Below are positions 16,261-26,249 of a stretch of DNA of 64,000 bases, in pieces. A model generated the notes under the pieces. It was not told the origin of the DNA. It did no database searches and was given only the letters and a program-made list of their open reading frames with translations. The stretch spans positions 186,001 through 250,000 of the forward strand of contig NZ_JH379027.1 in NCBI RefSeq assembly GCF_000235505.1. The letters are read 5' to 3'. Position numbers and translations under genes: made by a program. The stretch's first letter is position 1. Every line of letters starts with the position of its first letter. The stretch comes from Hungatella hathewayi WAL-18680. GTDB lineage: Bacteria > Bacillota > Clostridia > Lachnospirales > Lachnospiraceae.

Positions 16261-17607
16261 ATGAATCAGGAATTTATTTGGGGTGCGGCGACCTCGTCGT
16301 ATCAGATTGAGGGAGCGGCGGACGAGGACGGGAAAGGGCTTCATATCTGGGATGTGTATAGCAGACAGCCCGGAATGGTCTTTGACAATCACAACGGGGA
16401 TGTGGCCTGTGACCATTATCACAGGTACCGGGAAGACGTGGCGCTGATGAAGGAAATCGGAATCCAGGGCTATCGTTTTTCCATCAGCTGGTCCCGGATT
16501 TTTCCGGAGGGAACCGGGAAAGTCAATGAAAAAGGGCTGGCGTTTTATGACAAACTGATTGACGAGTTGATAAGCAATGGGGTGAAACCCTATATCACGC
16601 TGTTTCACTGGGATTATCCCTATGAACTCTATCAACGGGGTGGATGGATGAATCCGGACAGTGTGGACTGGTTTGCCGAGTATGCGAAGACGGTTGTGGA
16701 GCATTTCTCGGACAGAGTGACCTGCTTTATCACGTTTAATGAACCACAGTGCTTTATCGGAATGGGGCATGTGACGGGACGCCATGCGCCGGGGCTTAAG
16801 AACCCGCTGCGGGATACCTTTTTGATGGCTCATCATGTGATGATGGCCCATGGAAAGGCGGTTCAGGCCATGCGGGCGGTGGCGAAACAGCCGATTCTCA
16901 TCGGATACGCCCCCACGTCCACGGTGTGCGCGCCGGACAGCGACAGGGCGGAGGATATCGAAGCCGCCAGAAGTCTGTATTTCCAGTGCCCGGAGAAGCC
17001 GGAGGAATGGAGCTGGAATGTGAGCTGGTGGAGCGACCCGGTGATGTTTGGCAGATACCCGGAGGATGGTATCAGACAGTATGCCCCTTATCTGCCGGAT
17101 ATCCGGCCGGAGGACTTGGCGCTGATGAATCAGCCTATTGATTTCTATGGGCAGAACATCTATAACGGTTACCGGGTCCGCCAGGGTGGGGACGGGAAAC
17201 CGGAGTGTGTGAAACGCAGCCCGGGATATGACAAGACGGCTATGGAGTGGCCAGTCACGCCGGAAAGCCTATACTGGGGGCCAAGGTTCTTATATGAGCG
17301 TTATCAGAAACCTATCTACATCACAGAAAACGGGATGGCCTGCCATGATATGATAAGCCGGGACGGGCATATTCACGATGCGTCGCGCATCGACTTTACG
17401 GAGGCCTATATCCGGGAGCTTTTGAGGGCGCGGGAAGATGGCGTGGATATCCGTGGATACTTCTACTGGTCCCTGATGGATAATTTTGAGTGGACGGAAG
17501 GATACCGGGAGCGGTTTGGTCTGATTTACGTGGATTATCAGACGCAGAAGCGGACTCTGAAGGATTCGGCGTACTGGTACCGTGAGTGGATTCAGAATCA
17601 TCGGTGA
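16261..17607 (+). CDS. Glycoside hydrolase family 1 beta-glucosidase
   Basis: A 448-aa retaining beta-glucosidase. The GH1 N-terminal signature FIWGAATSSYQIEGAA is present, the acid/base is Glu161 in TFNEPQ, and the nucleophile is Glu356 in YITENG. The C-terminal SLMDNFEWTEGY is also typical. It lacks an obvious phosphate-binding signature, so hydrolysis of free rather than phosphorylated glucosides is more likely. It follows the GH3 gene by 21 nt and is probably cotranscribed. With the ABC importer it forms a beta-glucoside or cello-oligosaccharide utilisation set. Confidence 0.95.
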   Translation: MNQEFIWGAATSSYQIEGAADEDGKGLHIWDVYSRQPGMVFDNHNGDVACDHYHRYREDVALMKEIGIQGYRFSISWSRIFPEGTGKVNEKGLAFYDKLIDELISNGVKPYITLFHWDYPYELYQRGGWMNPDSVDWFAEYAKTVVEHFSDRVTCFITFNEPQCFIGMGHVTGRHAPGLKNPLRDTFLMAHHVMMAHGKAVQAMRAVAKQPILIGYAPTSTVCAPDSDRAEDIEAARSLYFQCPEKPEEWSWNVSWWSDPVMFGRYPEDGIRQYAPYLPDIRPEDLALMNQPIDFYGQNIYNGYRVRQGGDGKPECVKRSPGYDKTAMEWPVTPESLYWGPRFLYERYQKPIYITENGMACHDMISRDGHIHDASRIDFTEAYIRELLRAREDGVDIRGYFYWSLMDNFEWTEGYRERFGLIYVDYQTQKRTLKDSAYWYREWIQNHR

Positions 17608-17631
17608 TGGAGAGAACAATCGAAACACAGA

Positions 17632-17668
17632 AAAACCGGGAGACGGCTGGCTGGCCGCTCCCGGTTTT
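17632..17668 (+). terminator. Terminator after the GH3-GH1 unit
   Basis: Perfect 11-bp stem AAAACCGGGAG (17632-17642) and CTCCCGGTTTT (17658-17668), ending in TTTTGT. Confidence 0.8.
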
Positions 17669-17720
17669 GTCATATAGCCGGAAAGAACCAGTGATTATCA
17701 CGATTGTCAATACTTGTCTC

Positions 17721-17749
17721 TTTTCATCTCCCTGGAAATGTGTTAAAAT
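17721..17749 (+). promoter_or_regulatory. Promoter of the NlpC/P60 lipoprotein gene
   Basis: TTTTCA (17721-17726), 17-nt spacer, TAAAAT (17744-17749) with an upstream TG giving an extended -10 (TG-T-TAAAAT). It lies 33 nt before the start codon. Confidence 0.6.
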
Positions 17750-17782
17750 AGACAGGATTCGACAACTCGAGAGGAATTATTT

Positions 17783-19345
17783 ATGAATATGATATATAAA
17801 AAGAAGATGTACATATGGCTGGCAGCCGCGCTGCTTGCTGCCGGCAGTCTTGGCGGCTGTGGCAAAAAAGCGGACTCGCCGGTCGATACCGGGACCACGG
17901 CGGTCGAGGAAACGTCCCCTGTGGAGCCGGAGACCCAGCTGGTTCAGGGAATTGGCCAGCTGACACCGGATGGTCCTGACTATGAGGTGGTAAAGGATAT
18001 TATCATCCCGGAGACGGAGCCGGCTCCGGAATATCTGCGGGAAGGCGTGGAACATGCCAAAGTGGCGGAGCTTCAGGCCCGTCTGATGGAACTTGGATTT
18101 ATGGATAATGATGAGCCCACCCAGTACTTCGGCCACATGACCCAGGCGGCCGTTCTCTCCTTCCAGAGACAGAATGAGTTAAACATGGACGGTATTGTGG
18201 GACCGGAAACCTGGGACGCCATAATGACGCCGGATGCCAAATACTATGCCGTGTCAAACGGCGTATCGGGAGAGGACATCAAGAGAATCCAGAATCGTCT
18301 GTACGAGCTGGGATATCTGGCGACACCGGATTTGGTGACAGGAAAGTTTGGCGATATGACAGAGGCGGCAGTTATCAAGCTGCAGGAGGTCAATGGAATC
18401 GCCGTGGACGGCAAGGTGGGACGGCAGACCATCAACCTGCTGTACAGTGATGAGATTAAACCTAACATGCTGGCTTACGGCGACAAGAGCGAGGTGGTGC
18501 TGGCAGCCCAGAAGAGACTGAAGGATTTGGGCTATCTGACCACAGACCCGGATGGAAGCTATGGCTTTGACACCACGGCGGCGGTGAAGCAGTTCCAGTC
18601 CCGTAATGACCTGGTGGTAGATGGCTATTTGGGGCCATCCACCCGTTTTACATTAAATGATTCCAGCGCCGTACCCAACGGCATGTCACTGGGCGACCAG
18701 GGCGACAGTGTACAGCGGGTGCAGCAGCTGTTAAGCAAGTATGGCTATCTCTCCTCGAGCAATGTGACGGGATATTACGGAGAAGTGACCGAAGGCGCGG
18801 TTAAGAACTTCCAGTCCACCAACGGACTCAGCAGCGACGGCTCCGTGGGCAGACTGACTATGGCCAAGCTGACCGGGGACAATGTGAAGAAGGCGACCTC
18901 CAAGAGCGGAACCTCTTCCAGTGGCGGCAACGGTAAGAAGTCTTCCTCCGGCAGCAGTGGTGGAAGCAGCGGCGGAGGTGGCGGCGGCGTAAGCTCCCTG
19001 ATATCCGTGGCCAGTTCTAAGCTGGGCAGTCCATACGTATATGGAGCGAAGGGCCCCAATTCCTTTGACTGCTCCGGTTTCGTCTACTGGTGCTTAAACC
19101 AGGTGGGAGTAAAACAGAGTTATCTGACATCCTCCGGCTGGCGCAGTGTCGGAAAGTACACGAAGATATCCAATTTCGGTGATTTGAGGGCCGGCGACAT
19201 TATTGTGGTAAACGGCCACGTGGGTATTGTCGCAAATGGAGGAACCGTCATTGATGCTTCTTCCAGTAACGGAAAAGTGGTACACAGAAGTTTAAGCTCC
19301 TGGTGGAGAAGTAACTTTATCTGTGGCTGGAGAATATTTGGGTAG
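17783..19345 (+). CDS. NlpC/P60 endopeptidase lipoprotein with peptidoglycan-binding repeats
   Basis: A 520-aa surface cell-wall hydrolase. Lipoprotein signal with lipobox LGGC. About four peptidoglycan-binding type 1 repeats lie between residues 88 and 370, each with a pattern like VAELQARLMELGFM...AVLSFQRQNELNMDGIVGPETW. A Ser/Gly linker (about 378-405) precedes the C-terminal NlpC/P60 papain-like domain with catalytic Cys430 (SFDCSGF) and His479 (NGHVGIV). Such enzymes cut stem peptides in peptidoglycan. Start ATG 8 nt after AGAGG; monocistronic, with its own promoter and a strong terminator. Confidence 0.93.
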   Translation: MNMIYKKKMYIWLAAALLAAGSLGGCGKKADSPVDTGTTAVEETSPVEPETQLVQGIGQLTPDGPDYEVVKDIIIPETEPAPEYLREGVEHAKVAELQARLMELGFMDNDEPTQYFGHMTQAAVLSFQRQNELNMDGIVGPETWDAIMTPDAKYYAVSNGVSGEDIKRIQNRLYELGYLATPDLVTGKFGDMTEAAVIKLQEVNGIAVDGKVGRQTINLLYSDEIKPNMLAYGDKSEVVLAAQKRLKDLGYLTTDPDGSYGFDTTAAVKQFQSRNDLVVDGYLGPSTRFTLNDSSAVPNGMSLGDQGDSVQRVQQLLSKYGYLSSSNVTGYYGEVTEGAVKNFQSTNGLSSDGSVGRLTMAKLTGDNVKKATSKSGTSSSGGNGKKSSSGSSGGSSGGGGGGVSSLISVASSKLGSPYVYGAKGPNSFDCSGFVYWCLNQVGVKQSYLTSSGWRSVGKYTKISNFGDLRAGDIIVVNGHVGIVANGGTVIDASSSNGKVVHRSLSSWWRSNFICGWRIFG

Positions 19346-19375
19346 AGAATATTAAAGTAATTTAGAAAATTAAAG

Positions 19376-19417
19376 ATACCAGATATGGATGTGCATACAG
19401 CAAACCATATCTGGTAT
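19376..19417. terminator. Terminator between converging genes
   Basis: Perfect 13-bp inverted repeat ATACCAGATATGG (19376-19388) and CCATATCTGGTAT (19405-19417), flanked by AT-rich DNA on both sides. It lies between the plus-strand hydrolase and the minus-strand histidine kinase and could serve both directions. Confidence 0.75.
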
Positions 19418-19454
19418 TTCTATTTTGTATCAGAATTTGTATCAAGACAATCAA

Positions 19455-21752
19455 TCAGGCTTTCACTTTTATAGGGAATCCAACTTGTGCCTTGAATAAA
19501 TCTCCGTCAATATACAGGGTAAAGGTTCCACCCTGAAGTTCCGTCAAGTTCTTTGCGATGGAGAGTCCAAGTCCGCTTCCCTCCGTGGTTCTCGCCACAT
19601 CGCCCCGGACAAAACGCTCCGTCAACTCATCCGCCCGGATATTCAACGGATTCTCAGACACATTTTTAATGGTAAAATACACCATGTTATCCTCTTTGAA
19701 GATATCAATATAAACACGGCTGTTCATCATAGCGTACTTAAAGGCATTGTTGTAGAGATTTTCCAAAACCCGCCACAGCCGCCGCCCGTCCGCCTCGATA
19801 ATGATGGCCTCATCGGGAAAATGACAGATCATTTCCAGATGACGGATTTCAAACTTCTCCTCGAACTCCCCGTTCGTCTGCCAAACCAGCTCCACGATAT
19901 CAATATCCGAAATCTCCAGTTTTAAGTTGCCGGAGCTTGCTTTGGACGCTTCCACCAGGTCCTCCGTCAGCGTCTTCAGCCGCTGGGATTTCTGGTCCAG
20001 GACCTCCAGGTAACGCTGAATCTTCTCATCCTGCACCTTCTCCCTCTTTATCAAATCAATATAGTTGATAATGGAGGTGAGCGGCGTCTTAATATCATGA
20101 GATACATTGGTAATCAAATCGGCTTTTAACCGCTCGCTCTTGACCTGCTCCTGCAGGGCCGCGTCCAGTCCGCTTCCGATATTGTTGATGGCTTCCGCCA
20201 ATTGCCGTTCCCTTCCGGTAAAGACGTCCACGTCCACCGTGTATCCGGTATCGCCGGAGGAGATGTTATACAGCGCTTTGGAGATTTTCTCGCTCTCAAC
20301 CGCATTTTTCAGAAGCTCCAAAAATACCCAGATATTGAAGCAGATGATAGCCACAGCCGGTATCAGGTAAAACAGAGAAAAAGACAGCAGGTCCTGTTTG
20401 GTGAACAGGTAGGAAAATGCAGCTATCAGCACACCGTTGACCAGCAGATACCCTAGAAATGTCAGGGTGAGCCGGAACGGATAGGAGACACCGGTGAGAT
20501 AGCGGATAATCCACTGGTACAAACTGTGCAGCAGGCTGTTTGTCCAAAGCACCTTGGCCTTATAGCACCGCACCAGGGAAAATGCTTCTGTCAGGCAGCA
20601 CAGATAAATCAGGGTGTCCAAAAGCAGCCGCTCCGCAAAGTTCCAGTAGTGGTTGTCCACCACCAGATGCAGGAACCGGTAGCCGACCTTCTCGGAAAGC
20701 AGAGAGGCCAGATAGAGAGCCAGCAAAAAGAGAACCGCGTTGAGCTCTAGCGGCAGCTTATCGAAGCCGTGGAGCCGCACAGCATCCCGTTTCCGGGTCT
20801 CATATCCCGATATGGGGAGCAGGCAGGCCAGGGTAATCAGACAGCCCACCAGGCCGATACCGAGAAGCACCAGGCCGGTGATATAATCAATCCGGATGCT
20901 CAGGTATTCATGGTTCGCCTTAGAGTAATCGTCCTCGTAGGGATATGTGGTATCCAGCGCGATAACGATATAATAGTTGTTGTTGCTGTAAAGATTGTAT
21001 TTCTCCAGCAGGGAAGTGATGTTGTCAGGGATATACTTCATGTTGGTATCCATGAGAATCGTCTCCCCGGAGATATACAGGTAACGGCCCAGCTGTTTTA
21101 ATTCATCCGGCGAACGCCCGGCGGCGTTGGTATAGAGATTGTCCTGGAGACTGTCATCCATGTAGAACACCTGAAAATACAGGTTGGACGGTTTCGCTAC
21201 ATAGTTAAACTGAATCCGGTAATACTCGCCAAGAAGGGTCAGCACTTCCACGGAAAGCTCCTCCAGAGAGGCGTAGGCATCCCCGGGTTCGTTGTACTGC
21301 TCATCCGGGTTGTAGGCCTTCCAGTTGATCTGCGGGTAGGCGACCTCGTCCATGCTGGGAGATTTGGGACCTCCGGCCACCTCATAGGAATCGTCCAGAT
21401 AGTATCCCATCCCCTTGGCGTACCGCATCAGGGCGTCTAAGGTGTAGACCACCGTCTTGCCGGAGTTGAAGGTTACACTGACCATCTCCTTGGAGTAGTC
21501 GACCTCCCCGTCGGTCTCAAACACGTCCTTGTAGTTGACGTACTGGAAGATTTTCTCAATATCGTCCTCTAACAATTCCTTGAAGGCAAAGGTATCGGCG
21601 TAAGATTCCTCGTGAATCCAGCTGAGTCCTCTGCCATAGTTGGAATTTAAGTATATGAAACTGAAGCCTGTCAGAAGCAGACCTAAAAAAACGATGTGAA
21701 GCAGAAGGATGAACTGCTTTTTTAACTGCATAGACCATTGTATTTTTTTCAT
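19455..21752 (-). CDS. Sensor histidine kinase
   Basis: A 765-aa membrane kinase. One helix lies at about 13-31, followed by an extracellular domain of roughly 255 residues of unknown type (32-285). A multi-helix membrane segment (about six helices, 288-500) comes next, then the HisKA domain with His552 in ITNVSHDIKTPLTSIINY, and the ATPase domain (N box LYNNAFKYAM, G box GSGLGLSIAKNLTELQGG). A large polytopic membrane region between sensor and kinase is less common than a simple two-helix arrangement. It is 21 nt downstream of the response regulator gene and cotranscribed with it. The signal is unknown. Confidence 0.92.
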   Translation of the reverse strand: MKKIQWSMQLKKQFILLLHIVFLGLLLTGFSFIYLNSNYGRGLSWIHEESYADTFAFKELLEDDIEKIFQYVNYKDVFETDGEVDYSKEMVSVTFNSGKTVVYTLDALMRYAKGMGYYLDDSYEVAGGPKSPSMDEVAYPQINWKAYNPDEQYNEPGDAYASLEELSVEVLTLLGEYYRIQFNYVAKPSNLYFQVFYMDDSLQDNLYTNAAGRSPDELKQLGRYLYISGETILMDTNMKYIPDNITSLLEKYNLYSNNNYYIVIALDTTYPYEDDYSKANHEYLSIRIDYITGLVLLGIGLVGCLITLACLLPISGYETRKRDAVRLHGFDKLPLELNAVLFLLALYLASLLSEKVGYRFLHLVVDNHYWNFAERLLLDTLIYLCCLTEAFSLVRCYKAKVLWTNSLLHSLYQWIIRYLTGVSYPFRLTLTFLGYLLVNGVLIAAFSYLFTKQDLLSFSLFYLIPAVAIICFNIWVFLELLKNAVESEKISKALYNISSGDTGYTVDVDVFTGRERQLAEAINNIGSGLDAALQEQVKSERLKADLITNVSHDIKTPLTSIINYIDLIKREKVQDEKIQRYLEVLDQKSQRLKTLTEDLVEASKASSGNLKLEISDIDIVELVWQTNGEFEEKFEIRHLEMICHFPDEAIIIEADGRRLWRVLENLYNNAFKYAMMNSRVYIDIFKEDNMVYFTIKNVSENPLNIRADELTERFVRGDVARTTEGSGLGLSIAKNLTELQGGTFTLYIDGDLFKAQVGFPIKVKA

Positions 21753-21773
21753 GTGTTTCCTCTGGCAGCCCCT

Positions 21774-22472
21774 CTACTGTTTCTCAATCTTGTAGCCCAC
21801 GCCCCACACCACCTTCAAGTAGCGCGGCTCTCTCGGGTTAATCTCAATCTTCTCGCGGATATGGCGGATATGTACGGCCACGGTGTTGTCGGCTCCGATG
21901 GCTTCCTCGTTCCATATCTGCTCGTAGATTTCGTCAATGGAGAATACCTTGCCTGCATTTTTCACAAGCAGCAGCAGGATATTGTACTCGATGGGAGTCA
22001 GTTTAATCAGCTCGTCATCCACGGTCACTTCCTTGTTGTCATCGTTAATCAGCAGACCGCCGCATTTGTATATCTGGTCACTGCTCTGCTGGTTGTTTAA
22101 GTTGCCAAGCTGGGTGTAGCGGCGCATGTGGGATTTCACACGGGCCACCAGTTCCAGCGGGTTAAACGGTTTGGTGATGTAATCGTCCGCACCGATATTC
22201 AGGCCGAGAATCTTGTCGGTGTCCTCGGATTTGGCGGACAGGATGATGATGGGGATACTGCTGGTTTCACGCACCTTCAGCGTGGTTCGAATTCCGTCCA
22301 GTCCCGGCATCATGACGTCCACAATCATTAAGTCAACCGCGTGGGTCTCCAGTAACTCCAGAGCTTCGTAGCCGTCATAAGCCTTAATCACCTGGAACCC
22401 TTCGCCAGTTAAATAAATATCAATGGCTTCTACAATCTGTTTGTCGTCATCGCATACGAGTATGGTCTGCAT
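21774..22472 (-). CDS. OmpR/PhoB family response regulator
   Basis: A 232-aa two-domain regulator. The receiver domain has the acidic pocket CDDDK, the phosphorylation site Asp52 in MIVDVMMPGLDG, and the conserved Lys in DYITKPFNPLEL. The C-terminal winged helix (LTPIEYNILLLLVKNAGKVFS...VAVHIRHIREKIE) binds DNA. The ATG follows AAGGAGG. It is first in the pair with the downstream kinase. The family resembles VanR/YycF-type regulators, but the targets are unknown. Confidence 0.94.
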   Translation of the reverse strand: MQTILVCDDDKQIVEAIDIYLTGEGFQVIKAYDGYEALELLETHAVDLMIVDVMMPGLDGIRTTLKVRETSSIPIIILSAKSEDTDKILGLNIGADDYITKPFNPLELVARVKSHMRRYTQLGNLNNQQSSDQIYKCGGLLINDDNKEVTVDDELIKLTPIEYNILLLLVKNAGKVFSIDEIYEQIWNEEAIGADNTVAVHIRHIREKIEINPREPRYLKVVWGVGYKIEKQ

Positions 22473-22543
22473 GTTATTTTGCCTCCTTGGTATAGTGTGT
22501 TAGTTAGCAGGTTATGATGCCGGATGGATAGTAAGTAAAGTAG

Positions 22544-24454
22544 TTAAAAACGGAAGATAGCCGTACCGTAAGCCGGAAGCCGATAGGCGAAGGAATAAGG
22601 CTGGCCGTCACATTCACCCTTGGTGGATTTGTATACAGGTCCCTTCTCCTTGCCATCGTAGGCGCCGTGGGTCTCATCCAGCAGCAGCGTATAATTCCCC
22701 CGCTTCGGAACGCCCACCCGGTAATCAGGCCGTTCAACCGGGGTGAAATTGCAGATAAACAGCAGGTTCTGCTTCCCGGTAGTTCCCCTTCGGATAAAGC
22801 TGAAAATGCTTCTGTCCGCATCATTGGCGTTAATCCACTGGAATCCATCCCAGTCATAATCCATGGTGTATAACGCCGGATATTTTTTATAAATGTGAAG
22901 CAAATCCTTCACGTATTTCTGTAAATCAGCGTGGGTGGACTCCCCGGTCAGATACCAGTCGAGGGACACTTTTTCGTCCCACTCGTGAAGCTGGCCAAAA
23001 TCCTGTCCCATGAAGAGCAGCTTCTTGCCCGGATGACCCATCATGAAGGTGTATCCCACCTTTAAGTTGGAGAATTTGTCCTCGTACAGTCCGGGCATCT
23101 TGTTAATCATGGAGCATTTTAAATGTACCACCTCGTCATGTGACAGCACCAGAATAAAGTTCTCACTGGTGGCATAGGTCATGCCGAAGGTCATCTTGTT
23201 GTGGTTGGCCTTGCGGAAATAGGGGTCCAGCTTCATGTATTCCAGGAAATCGTGCATCCAGCCCATGTTCCATTTGAACCGGAATCCCAGTCCGTCATCC
23301 TCCGGATGCTTGGTCACGTTGGGCCATGCCGTGGACTCCTCGGCAATCATCATGGCGCCGCTGTTGCGTCCCTGAAGTACGGTATTCAAATGCTTGAAGA
23401 ACTCAATGGCCTCCAGGTTCTTGTTGTCCCCGTACTTGTTGGGAATCCAGTTGCCGTTGGAGCGGCCGTAGTCCAGATACAGCATGGAAGCCACCGCATC
23501 CACTCTCAGACCGTCCACGTGGAATTTCTCCACCCAGAAAACAGCGTTGGCAATCAGGAAGTTGGACACCTCATGTTTGCCGTAGTCAAAGACCTTGGTG
23601 CCCCAGTCCGGGTGCTCGCCCATTCTCGGGTCCGCATACTCGTAGAGCGCCTGGCCGTCGAAATCAGCAAGACCGTGGGCATCCTTTGGAAAATGTGCCG
23701 GCACCCAGTCAAGGATAACGCCGATGCCATGTTTGTGCATGTAATCCACGAAATACATAAAATCTTCCGGAGTCCCATAGCGGGAGGTGGGAGCAAAGTA
23801 ACCGGTCACCTGGTAGCCCCAGGAGCCGTCATACGGATGCTCGGCGATTCCCATCAACTCCACATGGGTATATCCCATCTCCTTCACGTAATCGGCCAGT
23901 TCGTGGGCCGCTTCCACATATGTATAAAATCCGTCTTTTTCTTCCCGGTCCTTCTTCTTCCAGGAGCCAAGATGAACCTCGTAGATGGACATCGGCATGT
24001 GGACCGGGTCCGTCTCATGGCGTTTGGTCATCCAGGCGCTGTCCTTCCATTTGAACCCGGATAAATCCGCTGTGATGGATGCGGTGCCAGGACGATATTC
24101 TGCTTCAAACGCAAAGGGGTCCGCTTTAAACAAAATCTTGCCGGTCTGTGTGGTGATGGCGTATTTGTACAATTCTCCAACACCCAGTCCTGGAACAAAT
24201 ACCTCATAAATGCCGGAATCGGCCAGTACGGTCATGGGAGTCGCGTCGATATCCCAGCCGTTGAAATCGCCCACCAGGTTGACAGCCCGCGCGTGGGGGG
24301 CCCAGACAGCAAAATACATGCCGTCCTTCCCTTTATATTTTCTCGGATGGGCGCCCAGCTTCTCAAAAATCTCATAGTGGGTGCCTTCCCCGTACAGATA
24401 CCGGTCAACCTCCGTGATAAACCCCGTTCCAATCTCTTTTTTGCTACCAGCCAT
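22544..24454 (-). CDS. glgB: 1,4-alpha-glucan branching enzyme
   Basis: Introduces alpha-1,6 branches into glycogen. The 636-aa protein has an N-terminal CBM48-like beta domain (about 25-125) and a GH13 barrel. Visible motifs are DWVPAHFPKDAHGL, the nucleophile Asp319 in LRVDAVASM, the acid/base pair Glu372/373 in IAEESTAW, and LSHDEVVHLK. The C-terminal all-beta domain ends IFRF. It begins 3 nt after the stop of the upstream amylase gene, a coupled pair. The other glycogen genes (glgC, A, P) are not in the window. Confidence 0.96.
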   Translation of the reverse strand: MAGSKKEIGTGFITEVDRYLYGEGTHYEIFEKLGAHPRKYKGKDGMYFAVWAPHARAVNLVGDFNGWDIDATPMTVLADSGIYEVFVPGLGVGELYKYAITTQTGKILFKADPFAFEAEYRPGTASITADLSGFKWKDSAWMTKRHETDPVHMPMSIYEVHLGSWKKKDREEKDGFYTYVEAAHELADYVKEMGYTHVELMGIAEHPYDGSWGYQVTGYFAPTSRYGTPEDFMYFVDYMHKHGIGVILDWVPAHFPKDAHGLADFDGQALYEYADPRMGEHPDWGTKVFDYGKHEVSNFLIANAVFWVEKFHVDGLRVDAVASMLYLDYGRSNGNWIPNKYGDNKNLEAIEFFKHLNTVLQGRNSGAMMIAEESTAWPNVTKHPEDDGLGFRFKWNMGWMHDFLEYMKLDPYFRKANHNKMTFGMTYATSENFILVLSHDEVVHLKCSMINKMPGLYEDKFSNLKVGYTFMMGHPGKKLLFMGQDFGQLHEWDEKVSLDWYLTGESTHADLQKYVKDLLHIYKKYPALYTMDYDWDGFQWINANDADRSIFSFIRRGTTGKQNLLFICNFTPVERPDYRVGVPKRGNYTLLLDETHGAYDGKEKGPVYKSTKGECDGQPYSFAYRLPAYGTAIFRF

Positions 24455-24457
24455 AAT

Positions 24458-25792
24458 TTAGCCCTCCATTATCTTTAAGACAATTCCGTGATTGCCCTTT
24501 ATAGAAACCCCAACCCGTCCATCAGAAACAGGATATTTCTCGTTCGTCATCAAATCCACGGCTTCGTCCGCATGTACCGGCACCGGTACGGAAAGGGTGG
24601 CAGGTGCATCATCATTGTTGACAATGGTGATGACAGCGGACCCCTCTGCGAAACGCGCAAACGCATACTGCCGGTTGGTCAGCAGCAGTTCCTGATAGCG
24701 TCCGCCATGAAATTCCGAATGTTCCTCATGAATCTTGCCAAGCTGGCTTAAAAAGTCAGTCAGTTCACTGTGAAGTTCCGGCTCCTCCCCGATGGAGATA
24801 CAGGGCCGAAGAGCCACGTCGCTGTCCCGGGTACGTTTTCCCTCAACGCCCCATTCCCCGCCGTAATAGATAGACGGAATTCCGGGAAGGGTGTAGAGCA
24901 GTGTGTAAACCGGATACAGATGGTCTTTGTTATTCAGTTTGCTTGCAATACGGTCCTCGTCGTGATTGTCCACGAAGGTATAGAGCTGGTAACCAATCTG
25001 TTCCAGCCGTCTGACCGTGTGTGCAATCTCAAAATAGTTGTGGTCGTTGTGACCGGAATACAATCCCTTATGTAACTCATAGTTAGTCACAGAGTGGAGC
25101 ATCTCCTGGTTGACCCAGCGGCTGTATTCCCCGTGGATAACTTCTCCCATGAGCCAGAAGTCCTCCTTCATCTTCGAAGTCTGGCTGCGAAGCTCCTTCA
25201 TAAAGCCAAAATCGAGAACATTGGCACAGTCCAGCCGGATGCCGTCAATGTCAAACTCATCAATCCAGAACTGAATGACATCGAACAGATACTGTTTCAC
25301 CTCCGGGTTCCATAGATTCAGACAGGGCAGTTCAAAATGTCCCTGCCAGGCCTCATACCCGAAGGAATCCCCAAGGGGACTTCCCCAGCCGAAATTCACA
25401 CCCTTGTACCAGTCCTTGTAGGGAGACTGCTCCCGGTTCTTCTGAATGTCCTGAAATGCGAAGAACTCTCTCCCGGTGTGGTTGAACACTCCGTCCACCA
25501 CCACTCTGATTCCTGCTTCATGGCACAGGGAGGTAAACTGGCGGAAGCTGTCGTTGTCGCCCAGTCTTCTGTCTACCAGTTTATAATCCCTGGTGTCATA
25601 CCCGTGTGAGGAGGATTCAAAAAGCGGCCCGATGTATACGGCGTTGCATCCCAGGGAGCGGATATGTGGAATCCACTTGTCCAGCTCCTCAAAACGATTG
25701 ATGATGTCAGGCTCCTCATTGGTTCTCGGAGCCCCCGTCATGCCCAGGGGATACATATGATAAAATATCCCCTTCTCATACCACGTACCCAT
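24458..25792 (-). CDS. Alpha-amylase family GH13 protein, cytosolic
   Basis: A 444-aa GH13 enzyme without signal peptide. The barrel carries VVDGVFNHTG, nucleophile Asp188 (GIRLDCANV), acid/base Glu217 (LMGEVIHGEY) and Asp278 (FVDNHDEDR). It is compact, lacking an N-terminal starch-binding domain. The coupling to glgB (3-nt gap) suggests a role in cytoplasmic maltodextrin or glycogen turnover. ATG start after GGAGG with 9-nt spacing. Confidence 0.92.
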   Translation of the reverse strand: MGTWYEKGIFYHMYPLGMTGAPRTNEEPDIINRFEELDKWIPHIRSLGCNAVYIGPLFESSSHGYDTRDYKLVDRRLGDNDSFRQFTSLCHEAGIRVVVDGVFNHTGREFFAFQDIQKNREQSPYKDWYKGVNFGWGSPLGDSFGYEAWQGHFELPCLNLWNPEVKQYLFDVIQFWIDEFDIDGIRLDCANVLDFGFMKELRSQTSKMKEDFWLMGEVIHGEYSRWVNQEMLHSVTNYELHKGLYSGHNDHNYFEIAHTVRRLEQIGYQLYTFVDNHDEDRIASKLNNKDHLYPVYTLLYTLPGIPSIYYGGEWGVEGKRTRDSDVALRPCISIGEEPELHSELTDFLSQLGKIHEEHSEFHGGRYQELLLTNRQYAFARFAEGSAVITIVNNDDAPATLSVPVPVHADEAVDLMTNEKYPVSDGRVGVSIKGNHGIVLKIMEG

Positions 25793-25826
25793 AATAATTG
25801 TCCTCCAGTTATCTTACTTTGTTTTT

Positions 25827-26048
25827 CTACACCTCCAGGCTTTTAAACCGCCTCAGAAGGAATTGATATCGCAGCTGTGCCGCGTTCAATTCATAAATAT
25901 AACAGTCAATGAGAGTAGGCTCGACGGCCTGCTCAAAATGGTTTCTGGCAGAGTCAATGCAGTTGCGGCTCTGCTCAATCTCGGCCCGCAGTCTCTGGGT
26001 TTCCAGAAAGCGGTCCTTTGTTTCTTTTAATTTTCTGATATGCTTCAT
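25827..26048 (-). CDS. DUF2508 (YaaL-like) small protein
   Basis: A 73-aa helical protein whose C-terminal half (VEPTLIDCYIYELNAAQLRYQFLLRRFKSL) matches the pattern of the DUF2508/YaaL family. The frame is open to 26063, but the ATG at 26046-26048 has a GGGAG site 8 nt upstream, and a likely -10 box (TATACT, 26078-26083 on the minus strand) sits too close to the upstream ATG. Function unknown. Position ahead of the amylase and glgB suggests cotranscription. Confidence 0.72.
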   Translation of the reverse strand: MKHIRKLKETKDRFLETQRLRAEIEQSRNCIDSARNHFEQAVEPTLIDCYIYELNAAQLRYQFLLRRFKSLEV

Positions 26049-26212
26049 AACATCAACTCCCATCTTATGATAAAACTAGTATAACTGGAAGTTGGAAATG
26101 TTATTCATAAGTACCTTATATTTTACCATTGTGAGGAAATTAGGTCAATGAATATTGTCTGAATAAAAAGACACCATTCGATTAAATTTCGACAAAATTT
26201 TGAATTTAGTGC

Positions 26213-26241
26213 TTGACATTTCGTAGATTAGCGTGCATAAT
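26213..26241 (+). promoter_or_regulatory. Promoter of the Tad pilus operon
   Basis: Consensus TTGACA (26213-26218), 17-nt spacer, CATAAT (26236-26241). It lies 140-160 nt before the first coding region, leaving a long leader. Confidence 0.85.
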
Positions 26242-26249
26242 GAAAAAAC

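Noticed and set aside
23201-24064. A 287-codon plus-strand frame across glgB
   Set aside because: Shadow of the branching enzyme with no ribosome binding site or recognisable domain.
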